From NCBI GenBank assembly GCA_023212645.1, contig JALBYC010000017.1, positions 62,001 through 126,000 of the forward strand: 64,000 nt of DNA. The letters are read 5' to 3'. A program made the position numbers and the translations under genes. This stretch comes from Farysia itapuensis. Taxonomy: Eukaryota; Basidiomycota; Ustilaginomycetes; Ustilaginales; Ustilaginaceae. The notes beneath the pieces were generated by a model. The model made no database searches. It was not told where the DNA came from and saw only the letters and a program-made list of their open reading frames with translations. Positions 43,750-53,900 of this stretch are shown piece by piece. Positions within the stretch are counted from its first letter, which is position 1. Each line of letters opens with the position of its first letter.

Positions 43750-45342
43750 TCAACGTTGTCGACGCTCCTGGGCGTCGACCATACGCTGGATTTTGCGCTG
43801 AGCGGCGGTGAGAGTGCGAGAAGTAGCGGCGGTGGAAGTGCGAGAACTTGCGGCCCTGGGGGAAGACGTCGCCGGTTCGTCTTCCGTCAGCAACTCCTTG
43901 AGCGCATCAGACCTGGAAGTAGCCGCCGACTGCGAAGGGGCAACGGGCTTCACGGCAGCCTGGGAATTGGCCGCCGTCTTTTCCTTGATCTGCTCAAGGA
44001 TGCCCTTTGGCTTGGGTGCGTAGGGGTTTACGGGATGCTTGACGCGGATTGGGAATTTGGCCCATTTGCGCAGAAAGGGGATCTGAAGAAGCCCGAGCTG
44101 CAGCAGGGACCAGGTGTTTGTAGTTGCCCAATACACAAGCACGCCTGAGGGGAAATAGGCTGCGAACCAGCCGATCAAAGGCATGGCTATGCGAAGGATC
44201 CACTTCATCATCTGAGCCTGCGCTGGATTGGTAGTGGTATTTGTGCCGATCAAGAAGCTGGCTTCTGACACGGCCAGAGTGGCTAGCGCTGACACGGCGG
44301 GCAAGATCCAAGTTGGATCCGGTGCCGTCAAGTCGGTAGTCCACCACGGTCCACCGTGTGCAAACGAATAGGAGCCAGACTCGGCAATGCGAGACAGAGC
44401 CAGGAAGAAGGAAAACATGATGGGAAGCTGAAACAGTACGGGAGTAAGGGATTTGAAGGGGTTGGTGTCGTTCTTCCTCATCAGAAGCTGTACGTCGGCA
44501 ATGGACTGCTGCATGCGGGCAGTGTCTCCGCTTGCCTTTGCCGTCTTGATGTCGCTCATCAAAGCCTCCATCTCGGGCCCGATGTTTGAGAGACGAATGG
44601 CGTTCTTCTGACCACCGATGGTCAATGGAGCCAAACAAAATCGGATGAGAAGGGTGGTGACCATGATGGTGCCCCACCAGGGCAGGCCAGAGTAGAGTCC
44701 AATATTCTCGAGAAGATTGGTGATCCAGCCGACAGGAGACGACATGTGGTTCAAACCTAGTGCAGTCAGCTCACCAGGCTGCACGCCCATGGCCGAGCCA
44801 AATGCTTCAGTCACCATATTTGCCGCTCCCGGATCGACGCTTTCAAACGTATTCGAGACTTTAGTAGCTGCATCCTGAGCTGTAGACTGAATCGCCGACA
44901 CTGTATTCGATGCGGCTTGTTCAGTACTTTGGACCGCCTGTGACACAGCATCCTGTGTTTGGTTCAGAGTTTCTGTCGTCTGTGTCTGCACAGTTTGGGC
45001 GGTGGATTGTGCCGAGTTGCTCAGATTGTGCGCAGCATTTGCAGCGGTCTGGTTCGCATCTGCTTCGACAGGACCTTTTTGTGGTGGCCAGAGCGAGAAG
45101 CTGCGCGACGCAATCGGCGATGAGAATGTTGTCCCTGCTAGCAGTGTCGACTTGGTGACAAAGGTGCTGCCTATGCGTTGAAAGGTGGCTGCGTCGTACG
45201 CTACTGTTGTCCTCAACGCCGGTTTGGCGGCTAGTGAGTACGCCCTTGCTCCAGTCGAGCGAGGGAAACGAGAAACGGCAGACGAGAGCATCGGCCTGGC
45301 CGCCATTCCGCCGCTGTGACGCACAGCGATGCTTGCGACCAT
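43750..45342 (-). CDS. OXA1: mitochondrial inner-membrane insertase Oxa1
   Basis: Oxa1 inserts mitochondrially encoded proteins such as Cox2 and Atp9 co-translationally into the inner membrane. The 530-aa product has a basic/Ser presequence (MVASIAVRHSGGMAARPMLS), a Gln/Thr/Ala-rich intermembrane stretch (about 100-170), then the YidC/Oxa1 core: TNLLENIGLYSGLPWWGTIM, LLIRFCLAPLTI, a matrix hairpin with GPEMEALMSDIKTAKASGDT, LFQLPIMFSFFLALSRIAES, then LATLAVSEASFLIGTN and MPLIGWFAAYFPSGVLVYWA. The C-terminal ribosome-binding tail is basic (WAKFPIRVKHPVNPYAPKPK). The intermembrane low-complexity block is longer than in yeast. It is divergent from the C2/MUN gene. Confidence 0.95.
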   Translation of the reverse strand: MVASIAVRHSGGMAARPMLSSAVSRFPRSTGARAYSLAAKPALRTTVAYDAATFQRIGSTFVTKSTLLAGTTFSSPIASRSFSLWPPQKGPVEADANQTAANAAHNLSNSAQSTAQTVQTQTTETLNQTQDAVSQAVQSTEQAASNTVSAIQSTAQDAATKVSNTFESVDPGAANMVTEAFGSAMGVQPGELTALGLNHMSSPVGWITNLLENIGLYSGLPWWGTIMVTTLLIRFCLAPLTIGGQKNAIRLSNIGPEMEALMSDIKTAKASGDTARMQQSIADVQLLMRKNDTNPFKSLTPVLFQLPIMFSFFLALSRIAESGSYSFAHGGPWWTTDLTAPDPTWILPAVSALATLAVSEASFLIGTNTTTNPAQAQMMKWILRIAMPLIGWFAAYFPSGVLVYWATTNTWSLLQLGLLQIPFLRKWAKFPIRVKHPVNPYAPKPKGILEQIKEKTAANSQAAVKPVAPSQSAATSRSDALKELLTEDEPATSSPRAASSRTSTAATSRTLTAAQRKIQRMVDAQERRQR

Positions 45343-45713
45343 TGTGTCTGCAACGTAAGGAAAGCTGGGGCCTGAGTTGCCTTGATGTCCAAAAGGTCTG
45401 GAAGAAAAGACGCTTCTTTGGTCTGGGATCCACCATCACGTGGTATTATGTAAGCAAGAGGAGTTTCGGCAATCTGACACTCAAAACGCTATGACGCACA
45501 AGTGCACAAGTCGTACAAAGCATCGATGGGATCACGTTGATGGCACCACCATCGCACTCTGCTCTCGAGGCACACAGCAGTGCGCAACGTATCGCAACAG
45601 CGCGCACTGCAGTCCCACTCGGCACCACAACCTCGCTCAGCAATGGTATCTCTCTTCTCGTAACCGGCAATCTGAACGACTTACTCTAGCTAGAGCTACC
45701 GCCATTGCCGACC
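45343..45713. promoter_or_regulatory. divergent promoter (OXA1 / C2-MUN protein)
   Basis: This 371-bp gap lies between divergent starts. Nothing distinctive is seen. Confidence 0.35.
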
Positions 45714-48700
45714 ATGACGACACGCAGCAGTCGGAGCAACAACAGTGGATACGCGCGTGAAGCCTTGACGGATGGCGATGTCTACGTCTTCCTGCTGCAG
45801 GTTGCCTACCATGCCCACCTGTACGATCTGCGCGTCGAAGCAAGAAACAGGGCGAGAGAGTCCCAATCTTTAGCTGCAGCGACCGCACCCTCAACATCTC
45901 AGCCGAGCAAGAAAGCGTCTGACAATGCGTCCAAGAGCGACAGCTGGATGGGCTTTGCCGGTCTGGCAGATATGGTCCGAGACGTAGGCTCATCCAAAGC
46001 AGCCCGCTTCCCGGAAAAACTCATCAAACGACTCAACGACCGACTCGAGCTGATAGCTATGGGTCGCGATTCGGCTTTCAAAGACCAAAGCCTTCGACAG
46101 ACCATCGGCATCTTTTACGGCACCTTCAAGGAGGCTTCGTTCCAGAAGCAGATGAAGGAGAATCGCAAAATTGAAGAGCTCATCCTCATCTTTGTCACCA
46201 CCGCCCAAGGCAGTCTCAAGAAGCGCTCGCAGGGAGATGAGTGGAAGCAGGAGCTCAACAATCAAGTCGGACAGTTTGTGACCATCATTCGCGAGTGTCT
46301 CAAAACCGTCAGCGGCGTACCCAAGGAGCTCACCGAACGCTTAGAAGGCTATTCTGCCAAACTCGTTCCAGATACTGCAGCATCAGCAAGAATGTCGGTC
46401 AACGGCTCATCTACCAATCAGCTCGCATCGCCAGCAAGCACCAGTCGACGAACCAGTCTGGTAAGCGCCCTCAATGTACCAACAAGCCCGTTTGCCGACT
46501 CGAGCCTGGTTCGCACTGTTGGCGCGTTGTTCTCCGTGGAGCTCGAACAGTTGCAACAGGACGTCGACTTTATCCGCAAAACGTGTACTGAGCAAGCAGC
46601 TCTGTCCGATCTCAAAAACTGCGTCAAAAACATCAATCTGCAGCAGCCCTGGCCGGGGCGCAAGGACGATTTCGACTCGGAAGATGCATACAACCGGTGG
46701 AGAACGCAGGAACTCTCGTCTCTATCGCAAATGATGGTTGAAATGTGTCAGATCAACCCCGAGCTACTAAAGAGCACGTCCAGCGAGATTCCTGGCGTAT
46801 CTCGACCCGCGACAGATCCGCAAGATGTTGCTACAACATTAGAAGGCTCCTTATCCCAGCCCACTCCCGACTCGGAAAGTGTCAACATGGCTTTGGGTAA
46901 CCAGGAAGATGATTTGTTTGGATCTCTGATTTACATTCCACCAGATCCGCGCGCTGTCTACCGCAGAGCACTGGAGATTTGCATCGACTACGATCTCGAA
47001 ATGATCAAGCATCAGCCGGAAGAAGAGGAAGTGTCGCTCAGCATCCTGGCCAAGCCTCGAGTCGATCTACTGAACGCGTGTGCAAAACGCTGGAGACTGA
47101 CGCCTACATTCAAGAGTGTCTCGCATCTGGATGTCATCAAGGCAAAGTACGACAATGGAGAGGTGCCGCTCGACTGCATCTCGGAAGCGCTTGGCAACGT
47201 GAATGCCACGCTCCTGGAGCACGACTTTGAGGCTTGGATGGTGTTTGACCAGGCTCTGCTCGTCAAGGTGTATTCTGCACTTTTCGACTCTTTCCTGCGA
47301 TTCTTGTACGAGACCTTTCAAGACATCAACAGCGTCGAAGCTGAAGAGATTGAGCCTTATCTCAACCTGGTCCAAGATTTGCACGCATCTGGCTTTGTTC
47401 GACAAGAAAAGCGTTTGACCTCTGAGGTGGTCGCTCTTGACAGTCACATTGAAGAGCTCAAGGATGCCGTCCGCATAACAGCGATCCACGAGTATACGGC
47501 AAAGACCACGGAGTTGTTCTCACAGGTCGTAACCAACGAGATCGTACCCCTTGTTCAGCTGCTCGATTGGCTGGAGAAGGGAGCAAAGAAGATGGACAGT
47601 CGATATCCAGAGCCAATCCTTGGATCGATAGACCCCGTGTCGCTCATACTCGAAAAGCAAGTTCCGTTGTATCTGGACGATCTCGAGTCTATGAAGCAGC
47701 AAGTTGTCGACCACGCCACACGCGAACACGACCCACTTGCTTTTGAGGACATTTTCACCCTCTACAAACAGGTCAAAGCTCTTCTTCGCATGTATGCCGC
47801 CTTTTGTCCCAACGGTGAGCTGACATTCAGTTTGACAGACTGGTTCGAGCCTCACATTCGGCACTGGCTAGCCATGTCGGAGAAAAAGACCTCCGAATGG
47901 GTACACAACGCCATTGCGAACGACAGCTTTGTTCCAATCGACAGCCATGGTGCGGCGCACAGCAGCAGCATTGACGATCTGTTTGGTGCATTGCAACAGC
48001 CTGTCGACTTTATCATTGGTCTCAAATGGCCCGACGCCTACCAGAACGCAAAGTTCCTCACCACTCTGGCCAAGATTGTGAGCCGCGCAGTGGAGCAGTA
48101 CTGCAGTCGGGTGGAAGAGATGTTTATGGAAGAAATGTTCCCGCGTACGGCCGAAGATCAGGACATGGCACAGAAGCAGTCAGCATGGATGATCAAGGCC
48201 AAGCAAACCATTTCGGGAGAGAAAAAGGTGGAGCCATTCCACTTTCAGCCCACCTCGTGCGTTCGGCTCAACAATATCGAAGCGGCTCGAGTCCTGCTCG
48301 ACAAGCTTTATACCAAGATTGACGCCGACAAGCAGGCCGAGATTGTCCGCCTTCACGGTCCAGACTTGCCCGAAAAGCCGGTCGACCGCAACCGGTACAT
48401 CTTTTCGATCAAGATTGTGCTGGGAGAGAACTTGCAACCGATACGCGACTCGAACGCGAATGCGCGCATCGATTCGTTTGTCACACTGAGCGACGAACGC
48501 GGCCAGAAAGTAGCCAAGACGAGAACAATCTACGAGACGTCCGAGCCACGGTGGGACGAAGTGTTTGATGTGCATGTTGACAAGGCAATGTGGCTGGCCG
48601 CTACTGTCTGGGACCGCAAGCTGGTGGGCGACCATAATCTGTGCGGCCGTGCGTACCTGCGTTTGGATCCGGGTTACTTTGGCGATTTCCTGTCGCACGA

Positions 48701-49925
48701 GCTGTGGCTGGATCTCGACACGCAAGGCCGCCTACTGCTTCGCGTAAGCATGGAAGGAGAACGGGACGACATCCTGTTCTACTTTGGCCGTGGCTTCCGG
48801 TCGCTCAAGCGTGCCGAGAGCGACATGGTGCGCATTATTGTGGACAAGATGTCCGTCTTCATCAGACAGTGTCTGTCACGGTCTTTGCTCAAAACCCTGG
48901 TCAGAACAAGCGGTATCAATTTGGACAAAGCTATTGGTAATGTCAAAGCTCTGTACGCATCTGCTTTGGCAAGTACCAGCGCACATACCTCTGTCATTCC
49001 ACCCGTGCAGCCAGAGATGAAGCCCAAGAACAGACCAACCCAGCTGTCTGACCACGAGATTGAGGCTGCCATTATTCCGCTCTTTGACTACTTGGACGAG
49101 TGTCTTGCCACGCTGAAAGGCACACTGTCAGAGCACGAAGCGCAGCTGGTGCTGACAAAGGTATGGAAGGAAGTGCTTAACATTATCGAGGGCATTCTTG
49201 TGCCTACGCTGTCAGATACGCCTTCGTCGATGAACCAGCTGTCGGACAAAGAGGTGGATATCGTCTTCAAATGGCTCGGATTTCTCAAGAATTACTTTAA
49301 CGCTTACGATGCCGAGACGGGCATCACGCACGGTGTGCCGCTCGACGTGCTGCAGGGTCCCAAGTACCGCGAGATTCTGTCCTACTTGCTGCTGCATGAC
49401 CAATCGACCGACGAGCTGATGATGGAGTGTGTTCGCGGAATGCAGGCTAAAATGCGTCGGGCAGGCACACAACGTCGGGCTAAAGACAAGTCAGTCGTCA
49501 ATCAGCGCTCCCTTGGTACAATCAAGAAACGCAAGCAGGAGAAAAGGGAGGAAGAAGCAGATCCGGGGGCCAACAGCTCGCTGGATATGGCGATGAAGCT
49601 CCTTCGTCAACGCCCTGGTACCGGCGACTTCTTGCAGCAGCAGATGGCAACGATGCACACCCTTCAGCTTGCCGTTGGCGGTAGTCCAGCTCGCAACGGT
49701 CCTTCTCTGCAACGTCCAGGTCATGTTCGACGCGAGAGTCGCCAGCCTGCGCCACAAGCCCGACCGAACGTTCCCCCTGCTCCAGACTCGCAGTCTCCTC
49801 CCGAACACCGCGCTTCCTACACCGGATACCCGCAACAACAGCCACCACCGGAAACGCCCGCCCGTCGCAGCTCCAAACTCCCCACCCGTCGGCACCAATC
49901 CCACCTCGACACTAGAACCTCGTAG
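45714..49925 (+). CDS. C2/MUN-domain protein, Munc13-like (Git1/Ync13 family)
   Basis: The 1403-aa product is one exon. An N-terminal helical region begins ALTDGDVYVFLLQVAYHAHL. Regions homologous to the MHD1/MHD2 (MUN) blocks cover about 400-870 and 1010-1260. A C2 domain at about 890-1010 starts RYIFSIKIVLGENLQPIRDS and includes YETSEPRWDEVFDVHVDKAM, with the Asp residues of calcium-type loops partly present. The tail of about 140 residues is Gln/Pro-rich. Fungal members (Git1/Ync13 in fission yeast) promote exocytosis and septum integrity and glucose signalling (known); the role here is inferred. ATG 45714 is preferred to the frame's non-ATG extension. Confidence 0.85.
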   Translation: MTTRSSRSNNSGYAREALTDGDVYVFLLQVAYHAHLYDLRVEARNRARESQSLAAATAPSTSQPSKKASDNASKSDSWMGFAGLADMVRDVGSSKAARFPEKLIKRLNDRLELIAMGRDSAFKDQSLRQTIGIFYGTFKEASFQKQMKENRKIEELILIFVTTAQGSLKKRSQGDEWKQELNNQVGQFVTIIRECLKTVSGVPKELTERLEGYSAKLVPDTAASARMSVNGSSTNQLASPASTSRRTSLVSALNVPTSPFADSSLVRTVGALFSVELEQLQQDVDFIRKTCTEQAALSDLKNCVKNINLQQPWPGRKDDFDSEDAYNRWRTQELSSLSQMMVEMCQINPELLKSTSSEIPGVSRPATDPQDVATTLEGSLSQPTPDSESVNMALGNQEDDLFGSLIYIPPDPRAVYRRALEICIDYDLEMIKHQPEEEEVSLSILAKPRVDLLNACAKRWRLTPTFKSVSHLDVIKAKYDNGEVPLDCISEALGNVNATLLEHDFEAWMVFDQALLVKVYSALFDSFLRFLYETFQDINSVEAEEIEPYLNLVQDLHASGFVRQEKRLTSEVVALDSHIEELKDAVRITAIHEYTAKTTELFSQVVTNEIVPLVQLLDWLEKGAKKMDSRYPEPILGSIDPVSLILEKQVPLYLDDLESMKQQVVDHATREHDPLAFEDIFTLYKQVKALLRMYAAFCPNGELTFSLTDWFEPHIRHWLAMSEKKTSEWVHNAIANDSFVPIDSHGAAHSSSIDDLFGALQQPVDFIIGLKWPDAYQNAKFLTTLAKIVSRAVEQYCSRVEEMFMEEMFPRTAEDQDMAQKQSAWMIKAKQTISGEKKVEPFHFQPTSCVRLNNIEAARVLLDKLYTKIDADKQAEIVRLHGPDLPEKPVDRNRYIFSIKIVLGENLQPIRDSNANARIDSFVTLSDERGQKVAKTRTIYETSEPRWDEVFDVHVDKAMWLAATVWDRKLVGDHNLCGRAYLRLDPGYFGDFLSHELWLDLDTQGRLLLRVSMEGERDDILFYFGRGFRSLKRAESDMVRIIVDKMSVFIRQCLSRSLLKTLVRTSGINLDKAIGNVKALYASALASTSAHTSVIPPVQPEMKPKNRPTQLSDHEIEAAIIPLFDYLDECLATLKGTLSEHEAQLVLTKVWKEVLNIIEGILVPTLSDTPSSMNQLSDKEVDIVFKWLGFLKNYFNAYDAETGITHGVPLDVLQGPKYREILSYLLLHDQSTDELMMECVRGMQAKMRRAGTQRRAKDKSVVNQRSLGTIKKRKQEKREEEADPGANSSLDMAMKLLRQRPGTGDFLQQQMATMHTLQLAVGGSPARNGPSLQRPGHVRRESRQPAPQARPNVPPAPDSQSPPEHRASYTGYPQQQPPPETPARRSSKLPTRRHQSHLDTRTS

Positions 49926-50072
49926 CCCCCTTCTGCCTTTAATTTCCATATCCCCCGCAAGCTTTATGTTGGCGATTGTGCAGATTTCTCGGGAATCGGG
50001 CGTGCTTTTCAGTGTGACATGTTTTTTTGATGGTTCTGACAGCTAGCTTTTAGTGCATGCAGCATACACCAA

Positions 50073-50924
50073 ATGCTCGGGAAACGCAAGCTCTTGACGG
50101 CAAAGAACCCTTCATCCACCCAGGTGCCGACTGAAAAGAAGGCACGCGCCGCAGTCTCTGTTCTACACAATGTGCAACTAGGTGCTGGAACAGTCGCACC
50201 TGCCGCTGGAGGAACGCACGGCTCGTCATCGTCATCGTCGTTCGGCTCGCCGCTGACACTCAAACAGGTACGAACGGCACTCAAGACACTACTGGTACAG
50301 TTGGAGGCGATAGAAGCCGAAGTGAGGGTGCTTGAACGGGTGTGGTATAAGAATGGGGCGCAGTTTAGGTCGGCAATGTGGTGGGGGGCGTTTAACGGAG
50401 TGCGGCGGGCGTTGGGGCGGATGTTTGACGGAGGGGAGGCGGGGATGGCGATGGAATGCGCGCGGGTTTGCGTCTCGGCGTACGCGTCAAGATGGGCCCC
50501 CCCCTCTCCGCACCCAACCACAGCGGTGAGCGCAACGAAGACGACAACGAGCGGATGGCCGAGTATACCCAAATACGCACCGACTGCCCGCAGCGAGGAT
50601 ACGACCAAGGCTGCGGTGGAGCAGTTGGCACAGCTGCACCGCGCACTCGTGCATGTACGCAAACGCTGTCTCCACGCAGGTGATGTCTTGACCTGCCATC
50701 TGAACACGCCCCCCGCGCCGACATTCGCACCTGTCGTCTCAGTCATCCTCGCCCTCCTCGCCTCCATCCACTCAGCCGTAACCACCCTCCTCAACCCCAC
50801 ATCACCGCCCCGCACCGTCGAACCCAGCAGCACAGCACGTAGTCCACTTTCCCAGCTCCAACTCGCTTTCTCCCCCACCCGCACAAACGCAATCCTCCCA
50901 GCTCCCACTCCCCCAAAGCCGTAA
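50073..50924 (+). CDS. NEPRO/RMP1-like domain protein (RNase MRP-related candidate)
   Basis: The 283-aa single exon starts MLGKRKLLTAKNPSSTQVPT, which has a basic patch. The core (LTLKQVRTALKTLLVQLEAI, then EVRVLERVWYKNGAQFRSAM, WWGAFNGVRRALGRM) matches the 'L..E..VL.R..YKNKNQ.R...WW..L..V.R' pattern of NEPRO/RMP1 proteins. RMP1 is an RNase MRP subunit for rRNA processing, and NEPRO is a nucleolar relative (known). A Thr/Ala/Pro-rich tail follows. An antisense frame of 299 codons (50009-50908) overlaps; this strand is preferred because of the domain match and the ATG. Confidence 0.6.
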   Translation: MLGKRKLLTAKNPSSTQVPTEKKARAAVSVLHNVQLGAGTVAPAAGGTHGSSSSSSFGSPLTLKQVRTALKTLLVQLEAIEAEVRVLERVWYKNGAQFRSAMWWGAFNGVRRALGRMFDGGEAGMAMECARVCVSAYASRWAPPSPHPTTAVSATKTTTSGWPSIPKYAPTARSEDTTKAAVEQLAQLHRALVHVRKRCLHAGDVLTCHLNTPPAPTFAPVVSVILALLASIHSAVTTLLNPTSPPRTVEPSSTARSPLSQLQLAFSPTRTNAILPAPTPPKP

Positions 50925-50958
50925 AAATAGTTTCCATTGGCCCACTTGTGCAGTGCTC

Positions 50959-53900
50959 TTACAGGTCCGTGGGGAGTCGCTTTGAGATGACGGCGAGCGT
51001 GGACTCATACTCGTGCCGGATCGCGTTGAACACGGACGAGGCGTGGATGTGGGTGTGCAGGGTGGCGAGAATGTGTTGACAGAAGCGGGTATAGGCAGAA
51101 GCCGCTGCGTCGCCGGTAGGTGTGTCCTCTACGTACACGCGCAAGGACGAAAGCAGCGCCGATAGAGCCGAGTACACCGTGCTTGCGTTACCTGCTACAC
51201 CCGACAGCTGCAGGAGCCATTCGAAGGTGGTCGCGAGCAGCTGGCCACGGATGCGCGGAAAGACTTCCAGATCCAGCTGTGGAATGCTCGCCTCGGCACC
51301 CGGCGCAATCGCAAGCGCCCCTTTCCACCGTTGCGTCAGTCCGCCGAGCAGTTTGCCGCTCGAGCCGTGGGCAAGCAAGGCCGTGGTAAAGACGTCCTGA
51401 ATCGACAACACCCGTGCTATAGCTGTCTGGATCCAAATCGTCACGTACTCGGACTCGTACTCGCGCATGACGGCCGTCTTTGGATCGAGACTGAGCACGT
51501 TCTGCAGGAAGCGGAGGCCTACATCGCGTCGTCCAATTGGGTCGTCGATCCGCTTCCAGGACTCGTTGCCAAAGCCCAGGTACGAGCTCCACTCGCGCAA
51601 GCCGTTGGCGACCAGCACGTGCCCGCATCCAGCCCAGCAGTCTACCACCAGCTCGAGATACTTGCGTCGCTCGGCCACTTTCATCAGCATCGCCATGCGG
51701 CTCCGCGCACCGCCGGCCGTCGTCGACGCAGTATCAAACCGCTGATCCGTAATTCGCTCCGTTACACCGAGCGTAAACACGTCCTGCTGACTCCGACGAT
51801 CTGGGTGGTAAATGTTGGAGAGCAGATGGAAAAGCGACGGCGAGATCGTCTCCTTGACATACTGGCTGAACTCGCGATCCCATTGTCGTTCGACCGACGC
51901 CAAGACATCCGTCGACATTGACACGTTGCCAACGTCAACCGAAGGCTGTCCGTCTAGCAACTTGGCCAACATGGGATCCTCGAAATCGAATTCGTCATCG
52001 GCCTCGAACAAGTCACCAAAGCTGTCTTGACTCTGCTCCTGTGCCGTCTTGTCGTCGTGATGAGACGAGGGAGCAAGTGCAGCAATGCGGGCCAGCAGGA
52101 ACGTTTGTATGCACTTGAGAGCCTCTTGTCCAATCAATGGCTCAATAGCCAGCTGCGCTTCGAGCAAATGCTTGGTCCACGAAGGGTGCAAGAGATGCAG
52201 ATCTGGCAACCGCGCTTTGCTGCACTCGTCCTTCTTGAGGTCAGCATGTCGGATGACGTGCTGAGTGGATCGAAGAGCCGTTACCAGGAGACGAGTCACC
52301 TCTTGCTGTCGCTGAACAGATGCTTGACGAGCCGGTGCGTTTGCGAAGACAGGTGCCATGCGCGGAACGGTAGCCTCATCAGCATCTTCCCCCTTTTGTG
52401 CCCTGCTTCGCTGTTGCTGACGGTCGTAAAGTCCCGTTGCCTTTTCTAGTTCGTTGTACTCTTGCAAAAGGGTCGTCATGGTCTCGCCAAACCATTTGGT
52501 CACCGGCGCTACATCCATGCGGTGGTGCCGGAATAGGACAGCAGCATACATCATGGCGCGAATGCAAGTCACCTGACTCAAAAAGTCGGCATTGCTCAGC
52601 GAAGGCAGAAAGCTCTGAATCTGCCTCAGACGCTGTGAAGCGGAGGACGGCACGAGGTGCAAGAACAGCATCACGACAGCGTAATGGTTGAACAGCACCG
52701 AGCGTTCGGAGCTTGTGGGTACGTTGGCACGGGTGAACGGCATCACCCGAACGGGCGTCATCCGGGAAAACAGTCGTGCGACTCGACGGTCGCCTTCGCG
52801 CTCATCCTTGGCTGAAACGCGATTCTCGAACCCAGCGCGAGCAAGAAGTTTGACAAAGAGTTGGAAGCAAGGCTCGCGAAGGCCTTCTCCACCACGAGGA
52901 TCGACAAGATCAAGCCGTCGGACGTCAAATTCACGTAGGAAAGCCGGGAAATCGTGGTCGGACTCGGTGGGCAAATCGCTTAGCTTGTGGCTGTTGAAGA
53001 TGTCGAAGATTCTGGCAAGCGCAGCGTCCGATCCTTCCATGCTCCACTGCCACTCCAGTGTAAGCAGACAGGCTCGCTCCAGCAAAATTCGGATGTACGA
53101 GTCTCGTTTGGCAAGCGAATGCCACGTCATCTTGGCTTCCACTTGCTCTTCCAGTCGCAGTCGAACGCAAGCCAGAGCTCGGACCACAAGATTCCAGCTC
53201 TGACGTAGATAGGGCACCGCTTTGCTTTCGCCAGTCTCTGAAAAGTGGGAGAGGGCCATCAAGCCGAACAAGCAGTACCAAAGACTTTCCGCGCGAACAA
53301 GAGACTCTTTTCGTAAAAGCGTCTTGTCCCATTTGACGAACGCGAGCTCGAATTGCGACCAAAAGAGATTCCCGTCCACGATGCCTCGACTGCGCTCAAA
53401 CGACGTGAGCAGATGGATCAGGCCAATCCACATTGAAGCTGACTCGTCCGATCCGCGGTCTGAGTCGTCCGATCCGCGGTCTGAGTCTTCATCGGGAGTG
53501 CTATCTTGTTCGTTCGCCTCCAAGTCGAGTGTACTTGCCCGTTGCATAGAACGGACGCTTTTGTGAAGACCGTGATACAGCAGGACCGACATAAGCGTTC
53601 GACTAAATACCAAGAGCTCTTCGACGGTAGGAGCTTCTGTTTCCAAGGCATTGCTTGGATGTGCGTCACTGATAGCGAGTGCTCGCCAACACAGCTCGAA
53701 TCGGAGCCAACAGAGCTGCAAGCTCACGTCCTTCATTTGCGCACTAGGGATAGTCGTCAGCAAAGAGGCCTGTAGCGTGTCTATGCGAGACAAAATTCCA
53801 CGGTACGCGTGGAACGTATCCGCCGTGGACTCTTTCCAGGAGAGGGTGTCTTGTCGCATCAGCCAGCAGCAAAGGAACAGCCGAGTGTCGGATAAAACAG

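Noticed and set aside
50009..50908. 299-codon minus-strand frame opposite the NEPRO-like gene
   Set aside because: Low-complexity Arg/Ala/Ser/Thr product without a domain; the plus strand has a family match and a better start.
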